From: Actinomycetales bacterium
GTDB taxonomy: Bacteria > Actinomycetota > Actinomycetes > Propionibacteriales > Nocardioidaceae
Direction: 5' to 3'
DNA length: 10,455 nucleotides
NCBI GenBank assembly: GCA_012513165.1
Contig: JAAZCT010000322.1
Span: 1 to 10,455, forward strand
This document shows, one piece after another, positions 1 through 7,400 of the stretch. The position numbers and the translations under genes were made by a program. The notes below the pieces were generated by a model, which searched no databases, was not told where the DNA came from, and saw only the letters and a program-made list of their open reading frames with translations. The stretch's first letter is position 1. Every line of letters begins with the position of its first letter.

Positions 1-1
1 G

Positions 2-148
2 ACTACGAGCACTGTCGTGGAAGCGTGGCGGATATCGCCGGGCCATTATGCGAACATGATCGGCGACTACACGCACGTGGGCATCGGCGTATACGAAGGG
101 CCTTACGGTTACAAGCGGTACTTCACCACAGTTTTCGCTAAGTACTGA
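2..148 (+). CDS. CAP (SCP/PR1/YkwD-like) domain protein, C-terminal fragment
   Basis: Only the last 48 codons and the TGA stop (146-148) lie in the window; the frame is open to the left edge. The visible residues include WRISPGHYANMIGD, then HVGIGVYEG and a final YFTTVFAKY. This is the signature end of the CAP superfamily: a W-x-x-SPGH-x-x-N motif with the conserved histidine, then a G-hG strand and an aromatic-rich last strand. In bacteria such proteins are usually exported or surface-attached; some bind sterols or lipids, and most have no proven activity. The signal peptide and any N-terminal repeats would lie outside the window. The next gene on the same strand begins 108 bp downstream. 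No convincing terminator was seen between them. The family call is firm despite the short length; the specific function is unknown. Confidence 0.8.
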   Translation, partial: TTSTVVEAWRISPGHYANMIGDYTHVGIGVYEGPYGYKRYFTTVFAKY

Positions 149-256
149 TTTCTTCCCGTCGCCTGTCGCCATCGTTCACGGGCACGTCTATCTGTCGCGT
201 GCATTGGTGATCTAGGTGGTACGTTCGCATCACACACCAGTCGTTGGGGGATCTGA

Positions 257-1495
257 ATGAATCGTCGCTTGAGCCTTGCTGTTGTTGCTATCGGCGCGCT
301 AGTTATTGGCGGGTGCGGACCGTATGCGGACCGCGACCTGACCTACAAACAAGTAGATGAAGCGTTCCTCGCAGACACGACGGTTGTGATCGCGGCAGCC
401 AGTCCAATGTGGTCGTCGAACCCGAAGGGTGCCACACTTTTCGTCGATCGTGACGGTTCTGTCAAACGGATCGACAACGCGGGAATGGACTCGGTGCACC
501 TGGCGCACGAGGACGGTCGAGTCGGATTCTCGGATGTGGAACGGGACTACATCCTTGGCCGAGACCGGATCGTTTCGAAACGCAACACTCTTGACGACGG
601 CTCCCAGGTGGGCAATGGTTTCGTTGCCGACAATCTTGTGTCAGTTTTCTACGATTCTGAACTTGCCGAATCGGATTCGGTTGCCGTGACACGCACAGGC
701 GGTGGTCCCGCTTTCTCCGGAGTTCGAGGCGATGCGAGCGCTGTGGCTCAATGCGACAGCGGTTTGTGGATGGTGGGTCCTTCGGTTCCCGGTGACGCTG
801 GCTATGTGGAAGAAGATCTTGAAACCGAATCGCAGATGAATCCGGTCATGGTGCGCCCGGTTGAGCCAAAGGACTTGCCACCGATTGAGGTGAAGTCCCC
901 GGGTCTCTATGGGGGTACAGTTACGGTCGCCACCTGCGACGGCAATCACTTGGTAGCAGCCCCGGTATATAGTGACGGAAGTGACCTCGGCCTACTGTCC
1001 GTGGATGTGGTTTCGGGGAAGAGCACTACGTTTCGGGTGGAAGGCTACCTTCAAGAATTGCTCAAGCTCCCCGAAGACGAACTGTGGACTATTGAGGCCG
1101 AGACGTTGAAGGGCACAGACCTTTATCTCGTGACAGAGCGCAGTACCAAGAAGGGTCAACGGTTTGATTTGGCTCGAGTCGACATTTCGACAGGCGAATC
1201 TGAAAAAGTTGCGTCTATTAAAGCCACAACCGATGTGAGTACGCACTTCCGATTCGCAGAGGGCGTGTTGCATGTCTTGGATGTCACCTGGCGCGATCCT
1301 TCCCGTGTCCGGGCGCTGAGCTTGGAGGACGGAAAAGAACTCGGTTCGCTCGAGTTTGACTGGATCGAACCGAAACTCAACAGCCGTTTCACGACGGAAG
1401 ACCGCACGCTGGAAGTGTTCGACTTTGTCGTCTTGCAACCAGGACTCGTGTCCGAACTCGGTCAGAGCGAACCGACGCCTGAGCCCACCAACTAG
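257..1495 (+). CDS. Exported lipoprotein, probable beta-propeller fold
   Basis: The 412-aa product starts with a short lipoprotein signal: N-terminal arginines, a hydrophobic stretch and a lipobox VIGGC, with the lipidated cysteine at residue 20. It would therefore be anchored to the outer face of the membrane. A GGGGGA ribosome site (246-251) lies five bases before the ATG. I recognise no named family. The body is rich in short beta-strand units with repeating local patterns, such as two segments that begin with Cys-Asp and run into a hydrophobic strand (QCDSGLWMVGP and TCDGNHLVAAP). It also has late segments of the type DISTGESEKVASI and SLEDGKELGSLEF that look like propeller blades. The two body cysteines could pair. 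The C-terminus ends in a short Pro/Glu/Thr tail. The fold is inferred from these patterns only; ligand and role are unknown. Its stop codon overlaps the stop of the convergent gene. Confidence 0.75.
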   Translation: MNRRLSLAVVAIGALVIGGCGPYADRDLTYKQVDEAFLADTTVVIAAASPMWSSNPKGATLFVDRDGSVKRIDNAGMDSVHLAHEDGRVGFSDVERDYILGRDRIVSKRNTLDDGSQVGNGFVADNLVSVFYDSELAESDSVAVTRTGGGPAFSGVRGDASAVAQCDSGLWMVGPSVPGDAGYVEEDLETESQMNPVMVRPVEPKDLPPIEVKSPGLYGGTVTVATCDGNHLVAAPVYSDGSDLGLLSVDVVSGKSTTFRVEGYLQELLKLPEDELWTIEAETLKGTDLYLVTERSTKKGQRFDLARVDISTGESEKVASIKATTDVSTHFRFAEGVLHVLDVTWRDPSRVRALSLEDGKELGSLEFDWIEPKLNSRFTTEDRTLEVFDFVVLQPGLVSELGQSEPTPEPTN

Positions 1496-2280
1496 GTTGT
1501 TCGGTCCGAGTTTTCGATCGCGTCAATGAGCGTGGCGGTGGCGGTTTGCAATCCGCCCATGTTGCTGGACACGACGTCGCGGCGAATCTCCAGCATCACG
1601 GCCTGCACGGCTGCGTTTGACCCGTACTGATCGAGCGGAACGTAGCACCCCTTGAATGGCTGATCGTTTTCGATGTCTCCGGTGGGCGTGGCCGGACGCA
1701 TCGCTTCGCGGGTGAGTTCCAAGAGCGTGGCTGGCGTATGGAAAATGTCGGTTCCGATGCACAGTTCGGGCCGGGCGTCAGTCTTGTGCAGCTCGTAGGC
1801 CGAGTGGTTCACGGGGAACGAATGGACGTCGATGATCGTCACCTTGCCGACTGCTGCGAGACGTTCGCGAACGAGCGCGGCGATGCCCTCGGAATAGGGG
1901 TTGAAGAACCGCTCGATCAGGTCGGCTCGTTCCTCGGTGGTGGGAGTGCGCAGCGTGGTTTGCCGGGTTGTCTTTTCATATACGGCGCCCATGCCGACGG
2001 CATTGAGCTCTTCGCGCTCGTCGGGGAAGCGTTCGGGGTCGATCACGAGACGAGACGTGCGGTTGACGAACGACCACGGCCGGACGCCGGCCTGATCAGC
2101 CGCGCCGGCAGCGATGATGTCGGTGTGAGCGTCGGTGATCGCTGCCAACTCGGCCGCGAGTTCCTCGTCGGTGAGCACGATTCCGGCGCGAACGTCGGCA
2201 GGGATGAACGTGGACGAGTGGGGAACGTGCAGGATCACGGTCGATTGGGCATCGCCGGGAATGATCTCAAAACTACTCAT
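1492..2280 (-). CDS. N-formylglutamate amidohydrolase family protein
   Basis: The 262-aa product matches this family along its length. It has an N-terminal HVPHSSTFIP (residues 18-27), a DAHTD motif (50-54), an RLVIDPERF block (77-85), a central IDVHSFP (150-156), and a late MLEIRRDV segment. His and Asp residues in these blocks are the expected metal and catalytic ligands of the zinc hydrolase fold. Characterised members release formate from N-formylglutamate in histidine degradation. No other hut gene is present, so the true substrate may differ. The start ATG overlaps the TGA of the upstream gene as ATGA (2280-2277). No separate Shine-Dalgarno site is evident, which suggests translational coupling in a two-gene operon. 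It would then share the damage-type promoter at 3420-3442. The 3' end overlaps the convergent lipoprotein stop. Confidence 0.87.
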   Translation of the reverse strand: MSSFEIIPGDAQSTVILHVPHSSTFIPADVRAGIVLTDEELAAELAAITDAHTDIIAAGAADQAGVRPWSFVNRTSRLVIDPERFPDEREELNAVGMGAVYEKTTRQTTLRTPTTEERADLIERFFNPYSEGIAALVRERLAAVGKVTIIDVHSFPVNHSAYELHKTDARPELCIGTDIFHTPATLLELTREAMRPATPTGDIENDQPFKGCYVPLDQYGSNAAVQAVMLEIRRDVVSSNMGGLQTATATLIDAIENSDRTT

Positions 2281-3413
2281 GCAACACCGTTTCTATCGTT
2301 GTATCCCCGTGGCATCGAGACGAGACCAATTTCGGTTTCGATCATGTCATCCTCCACAAGGTTTGGTTGGAATATTTGGATCTCAGTTTGGCCGTCGACG
2401 GTGCCGAGGGCACGGTGAAGCACTGCTTGCATACGAGTCAACTTCGCTCGGGCCTCATCACGTTCGGCTGAGGCCTTCTTGAAGTTTCTAGACACCCATC
2501 TCTGTTCGAGCTTTAGGCGTTCAGCGCGGCGTTCAGCTCGACTCGTTCGCTCCAGAACCTCGGTAAGTTCTTTTTTGACTTCGGCCAGTTCTGCTTCGGC
2601 TTTCGCTTGGGCTTCTTTCGCAGCAGCCACGTCGATCCGATCTTGTTTCGCACGAGCGCTCAACAGATCGTTTTGCAGATGCTGCAAGCGGTTCGCGAAG
2701 CGCGTGAATTCGCGGCGCGCGTCGGTCAGATGTTGCGGTACGAACGGCTTAGCCACCACACTGCGCGACATAATGAGGCGATCCTGTTGCAGGAAGAATT
2801 GGTGGTTGAAGTTCTCCGAAGACAACTTCTGGATCGCTGCTTCGGCCTTCTCGAAATCGACTTCCCTAGCCAGGATCGTCCAGATTTCTATTCGGTTGGC
2901 ATTGCGCACGTGCACGATGAGGGGATCGTTGCCGTGGAGCTCCCACGTGATGCGTCCGTCGTCTTGTACTTTCAGCGGCACATCGAGGTCTGCTTGGAAC
3001 GTGGACTCGACCCACTGTTGCAACTGTTCAACCGAGTCGGCAGTGCCCAGTATCGGAACCACGACTGGCCGGGGAACGATCGGATTGTCGTCGATGTGGG
3101 GAACGTCGACGAGTTCTGTGTCAAGGAACAAGGGGTGCAGCACTTTCCAGTTGTGGCGCAAGATACGGACCACGCGATGCGCAGCCTCGAACGGGCAGAC
3201 TGTCGTGAAGACAGTCTCGCCTGCGATGATGACCACGTGCTCGTCTTCGATCGTGACGGTTAACGATTGGCCAGCCGCGGTAGTGATGGCTAGCTCATCC
3301 ATCTCGCCCTCATCGAGGCCAGCATCGACATGGTCTGCAAGATCGTCTCGAAACTTGTTCCAGGCGTTCGTGATTCCCGCTTCGACCGGGTCGGTCGTGG
3401 ACTCTTCGCTCAT
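2277..3413 (-). CDS. YbjN/T3SS-chaperone-like (TY-Chap-type) protein with C-terminal coiled coil
   Basis: I place the start at ATG 3413 (378 aa), not at the upstream in-frame TTG (3458). The ATG sits six bases after a -10 element, as expected for a leaderless mRNA, and the TTG would lie upstream of the predicted transcription start. Residues 10-105 form an alpha/beta segment ending in RHNWKVLHPLFL, resembling the W/HPaFL ending seen in actinobacterial YbjN-like domains. Residues about 125-230 are a second alpha/beta domain with a DDGRITWEL strand and a hydrophobic IVHVR strand, the pattern of T3SS-chaperone/YbjN folds. Residues about 230-335 are a charged Ala/Glu/Lys/Arg heptad-like coiled coil, followed by a short acidic tail. 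No signal peptide or membrane segment is seen, so it is cytoplasmic. Family members are thought to bind peptides or partner proteins; the partner is not known. The assignment is by pattern and moderate. Confidence 0.6.
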   Translation of the reverse strand: MSEESTTDPVEAGITNAWNKFRDDLADHVDAGLDEGEMDELAITTAAGQSLTVTIEDEHVVIIAGETVFTTVCPFEAAHRVVRILRHNWKVLHPLFLDTELVDVPHIDDNPIVPRPVVVPILGTADSVEQLQQWVESTFQADLDVPLKVQDDGRITWELHGNDPLIVHVRNANRIEIWTILAREVDFEKAEAAIQKLSSENFNHQFFLQQDRLIMSRSVVAKPFVPQHLTDARREFTRFANRLQHLQNDLLSARAKQDRIDVAAAKEAQAKAEAELAEVKKELTEVLERTSRAERRAERLKLEQRWVSRNFKKASAERDEARAKLTRMQAVLHRALGTVDGQTEIQIFQPNLVEDDMIETEIGLVSMPRGYNDRNGVA

Positions 3414-3419
3414 GAACAC

Positions 3420-3442
3420 AACGTAGCGATCGGCACTGACAG
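3420..3442 (-). promoter_or_regulatory. RecA-NDp / PafBC-type DNA-damage promoter of the chaperone-amidohydrolase operon
   Basis: On the minus strand the element reads CTGTCAGTG (3442-3434), then eight bases, then the -10 TACGTT (3425-3420). This matches the actinobacterial consensus tTGTCRgtg-N8-TAnnnT at every strongly conserved position; only the weak first T is C. Six bases then separate the -10 from the ATG at 3413, so transcription should start at or next to the start codon. The motif is known as the RecA-independent damage promoter recognised with the activator PafBC. Confidence 0.8.
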
Positions 3443-3476
3443 TTTTTGTCGCGCGCAACTCGCACCGCGTGAGGTG

Positions 3477-3490
3477 CCGAAATTATTCGG
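3477..3490. other. Near-palindrome CCGAA-ATTA-TTCGG
   Basis: Perfect 5-bp arms flank a 4-bp AT centre between the end of the 236-aa gene (3521) and the damage promoter (3420-3442). It could be a weak hairpin after the upstream gene or a protein site upstream of the promoter. There is no U-tract, so a terminator role is not supported. Confidence 0.3.
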
Positions 3491-3520
3491 AAATTTGGGC
3501 GCCATGAATCTTCAGGCGGA

Positions 3521-4231
3521 TTACGCGTTGAAGAAGTCTTCTTCGGTTTGCGCAGTAAGCTCTGCACCAAATCTTTCAAGCGCCTCGCCAGTAATCGAGA
3601 CCGGATCATTCTTGAGCGTCGCCACGATGGGGGAGTTTCGAACGATGAACTCCCAGGTTTCTTTCGAGTAAAGGTCGTCCCAATCGAGTACTTGTTCAGA
3701 CCAGCTGTGGAGATTATCGGAATAGCGCTCAAACATGAAGTCATCATCGACCGGGATAAGCGCTGGTTCGAGGCCACTGGTGCTTACGACATGTCGTAAG
3801 AAATCTGGCGCGTACATGCCGAGCATGACAGGTGGAGGCCCGCTGATGGCGACCTGGACATTCTCGTTGGCTAACTCCATCCACATGTCTTCGTCTGGGG
3901 CGCTAAGGCAGATCGACGTGAGTTGCAGCGTGTGCAGCGGGAAGTGCTTGAGAAGTTTGAGTGAGACCTCGTCGAAGTGTGAACTTTCCCCAAACGGATG
4001 TTCGTAAAACTCCTGGATCGCGACGTAGATACTCGTATCACCTGTCACGACAAACCAAGGTTGCTTACCGGGCTCGATGTTGGCCCGCCGATAGCCGATC
4101 TCGAAGCGATCGAGGTCGAGCTTGCAGTCCCCCTCGTGCAAAACCAGAATGATGCGATCCGCATGCACTCCGCCTTCCTCGATGCGAAGGTCGCCAGAGC
4201 CGAGGGCTGCCGATAGATCCTGTTCGCTCAT
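3521..4231 (-). CDS. Hypothetical acidic cytoplasmic protein, 236 aa
   Basis: I do not recognise this family. The frame is clean from ATG 4231 to TAA 3521. The protein is acidic, with many Asp/Glu in its C-terminal half (for example VDDDFMFERY and the end EEDFFNA), has no signal peptide or membrane span, and alternates short hydrophobic strands with loops. An N-terminal region with RIILVLHEGD and WFVVTGDTSIYVAIQEF suggests an alpha/beta core. No good Shine-Dalgarno precedes the start; the upstream bases (TTAGAT six bases before ATG) could be a weak leaderless -10. It lies 107 bp upstream of the chaperone-like gene on the same strand, but that gene has its own promoter in the gap, so joint transcription is possible, not required. 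It is divergent from the large secreted protein gene. Confidence 0.6.
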   Translation of the reverse strand: MSEQDLSAALGSGDLRIEEGGVHADRIILVLHEGDCKLDLDRFEIGYRRANIEPGKQPWFVVTGDTSIYVAIQEFYEHPFGESSHFDEVSLKLLKHFPLHTLQLTSICLSAPDEDMWMELANENVQVAISGPPPVMLGMYAPDFLRHVVSTSGLEPALIPVDDDFMFERYSDNLHSWSEQVLDWDDLYSKETWEFIVRNSPIVATLKNDPVSITGEALERFGAELTAQTEEDFFNA

Positions 4232-4409
4232 GTTGGCATCTAACCACGGAGCACTGGCATGAAGCGGGTAAGTGCTGACAGAGAAAGCAGAATATGCGGG
4301 GCCGGAAAGAGTTCCAAGGGTTCACCTGCGCGTCGACGCCTCGTCACCAACTGATCACTTTTGCTCCCTAGCGTGGCCGCGAACCGGTTACACAACCACT
4401 GGAGGAAAA
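4232..4409. other. Divergent intergenic region
   Basis: These 178 bp separate the 236-aa gene (-) from the lamin-tail protein gene (+), so both promoters should be here. I see no strong -35/-10 pair for either direction. A TAGCGT (4369-4374) fits TAnnnT for the plus gene but lacks a matching -35. A partial damage-type half-site (TGTCAGCA on the minus strand, around 4273-4281) has no -10 at the proper distance. An open frame runs in from 4272 but is better explained as upstream extension of the plus-strand gene. Confidence 0.35.
4401..4406 (+). promoter_or_regulatory. Ribosome binding site that sets the GTG start of the lamin-tail protein
   Basis: A strong GGAGGA (4401-4406) sits just before GTG 4410-4412. 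The peptide that follows at once has a signal-peptide form, whereas the 46 extra in-frame codons back to ATG 4272 would put a non-signal peptide in front of it. This selects GTG 4410. Confidence 0.8.
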
Positions 4410-7400
4410 GTGCGAACCCAACCCCGCGGACTGACTGCTTTCATGGCAGCCGTCGTCGGCTTGTCGAGCTTTGCGATTGGTCTGGCTCCTGCCGCGATCG
4501 CCTCGACGAACCCGACCGATTTGAAGATCAACGAGGTGTTATCTGACGGCACCGACTTTGTGGAGCTGAAGAACACTGGCAGTGAAGCCATCGACCTGCA
4601 CGGACTGAAGTTCATTGACGGCGGCGGCGGAACTCCAGCCGATCTCGTCACCGAAACTACGCTGCTCGCACCGGGCGGCTACTACTCGTTTGAACCGAAT
4701 ACGGCTTGGGGAATCGGACTCGGCAAGGGCGACTCGGCCACGATCCTCGCTGCCGACGGCACCACGATCATCGACACGATTACGTGGCCAGCCGGAACAC
4801 ACGCGACACCGTCCTTCGGCCGTTGCGCTGATGGAACCGGCGCGTTCGTGATCAACACGACCGCCACTCGCGACGCGGCGAACAACTGCCCGAATCCGTA
4901 CGCGACCATCGCGCTCAACGAACTGCGCAGCAACGACTCCGCAGGCGGCAAAGACTTCGTCGAGTTGACGAACACGGGCTCGAACCCGATCGACCTCTCG
5001 GCGCTCACGTTCGTGGATAACGATCCCGCGCACGAGCCGCTCGCCTTCGCCACCGAGGGAACCACTCTCGCGCCCGGCGCCTACTTCTCGTTCGAGACTG
5101 ACGCCGTCAACGGCGGTAACGGGTACGGACTCGGCAAGGGCGACAGCGTGACGATCCTCGACGGTGACACCGTCGTCGATACGTACCAGATTCCCGCAGG
5201 CGAACACGCGACTCCGTCCGTGGGTCGTTGCCCAGACGGTGTCGGAGCGTTCGCGACTACCTTGAGCGCAACTCCCGGTGCGGCGAACGATTGCCCGGCT
5301 GTGCCCGGTGCGGACTCGATCAAAATCAACGAGGTCAACTCCGACCCCGACGACTGGTTCGAACTAACAAACACCGGCGCTGGCCCGGTCGACGTGTCCG
5401 GTTGGCGCTACTCAGATAGCACCACCGCCACCACGTTTGCCATCCCGGGCGGAACGATTGTTCCCGCGGGCGGGTTCGTGACGATTCCGTCCGAGGTTGG
5501 CCTCGGCAAGGGTGATTCGGTCCACTTGTATTTGGCAGATGGTCTGACTCAACTCGATGCGACCACTTGGCCGGCTGGAACCCACGCCACGTCGTGGGGA
5601 CGCTTCCCGGACGGAACCGGCTCGTTCCAGGTGCTCGAACCGTCGGCGAATGCAGCAAACAAGACGTCCGGGCCGGTCACTGAACCGCCCGCATTGGACC
5701 CGAACTGGGACGACATCGAGATCAACGAGATGACGTCTCTGAATGCCGGCGACCCCGGCAACCCGGGCTTCGCTGACGCGGTGGAACTGTTCAACAAGGG
5801 CAGCCACCCCGTCACGATCGAAGGCTGGAAGCAAACCGACAGCGGCGCGGCGAGCGGTGCGACTGCTTTGAAACTTGCTGACCTGAAGGTGTGGAACGGT
5901 ACGGAACTCGTGCCCGCCACCACGTGGGTGATCGAGCCAGGCGGATACGTGACCTTCTCGTCGAAGAAGGGCCTGTCCGGTGAGGGCGACGGCGTCAAAA
6001 TCTATGGCCCCGAAGGTGCTAGCCAACTCGTGGATCAAGCGAGTTACGGCGACGGCGATGCTGGTGTTTCAGGTAACTACACCTCCGATGCGCGCGCGTT
6101 TGCGGTCTGCCCGGACGGCTCGGACGAGTTCTGGCGCGTGACCCGCAACAGTTTCGGTTACTCGAACGCTGACGCCTGCGAAACCAAGAGTCGTCGCTTT
6201 GAAACGAAGGTTGTGGTGAACGAGGTCTCCAACATCGCGGCGAAGGCTGAACTGTTGAACACGGGCACCACGGCTGAAGACATCTCCGGATGGGAACTGG
6301 TTTCGACTGACGGTTCGGTGGCGTTCACGGTTCCGGCGAACACAGTTCTCGGTGCTGGAGAACTCTTCCTCGCCGACCCGGTGAACGGTTTGAAGAGCGT
6401 CGATTCGATCTCGATTCGAAACCCTCTGGGTGCATCGATCCTTGCCCACACATGGAGCGAAGACGGCCACGAGTCATACAGCCGCTGCGATTTCTTCGGC
6501 AAGGTTTCGTACGTGGAAACCCCGCAAGCAACCTGGGGTGCAGCGAACGCCTGCCCCGAGTTAGCAAGCAGCAACTGGCCCGGGCCGGCAGCGATTCGAA
6601 CTGCCGACGCGGCAGACGCGTTTACCGATCTGGATGCCAACGACGAGGGCGACGTTTCTGGCGTGGTGTTCGATCCGCAAGATCCGACCATCCTGTGGGC
6701 CGCCATGAACAAGGGCCGCCTGTTCAAGATGCACAAAGTCGGCGATCAGTTCGAAGTGCTTCCCGAGTGGGATGGTGGCATTCCGGTGCGCTTCACCGAC
6801 GGTGCGGGCGAGCTGGATGCCGAAGGTGTTGCCGTCGGCCCGGACGGCGCGATCTACTTGACGTCCGAACGCGACAACGCTCGCGCTAAGAGTGTCTCGG
6901 CGAACAAGATTGCTCGTTTCGATGTCAGCAATGTGACCGCCTCGACCACCGAACTCGTCGCGACCCACCAGTGGGATGTGAACGACATGGTCGTCACGGG
7001 CACGAACTTGGGCCTCGAAGGCATCGCGTATGTTCCTGATTCGTTCTTGGTCGACTCCGGGTGGACCGTGAACGGTGCGGCCTACAAAGCTAACGACTAC
7101 GACACGCCTGGCTTGTTCGTCGCGGCTGTCGAAGCGACCGGGAACCTGCACTTCTTCTCACTTCCTGTGGGTGGGGCGCCGGTCGAGGTGAAGGTCGAAC
7201 GCTCGGGCTTCCCGTGGTCGATGGATGTGGCATACGACGCTGACCGCAAGATGCTGTGGGCGTTGTGCGACGACAGTTGTGGTGGCGTCTACAACACCTT
7301 GAAGGTCACGAACGGCGACTTCGCGGTCAGCAACTCGTACCAACGTCCTGGCGGCATGCCGAACCTCAACAACGAGGGCATGGCGATCGCACCGTGGAGC

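Noticed and set aside
149..256. Terminator or promoter between the CAP gene and the lipoprotein gene
   Set aside because: CCCGT (155-159) and ACGGG (178-182) form only a 5-bp stem with an 18-base loop and no U-tract; no clear -35/-10 pair was found.
636..665. TGTCAGTT inside the lipoprotein gene as a promoter
   Set aside because: There is no TAnnnT at eight bases, and it is internal to the coding frame.
1738..2418. 226-codon open frame on the plus strand opposite the amidohydrolase
   Set aside because: It is an antisense shadow of a well-supported gene; the composition is typical of a GC-rich reverse frame with no recognisable domain.
4259..4281. Third possible damage-type promoter before the 236-aa gene (minus strand CTGTCAGCA...)
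   Set aside because: The half-site departs from TGTCRGTG at two bases, and the -10 place reads CTTCAT, not TAnnnT.
4272..4409. 46-codon N-terminal extension of the lamin-tail protein
   Set aside because: It would place non-signal sequence before a clear signal peptide; GGAGGA with GTG 4410 explains the start better.
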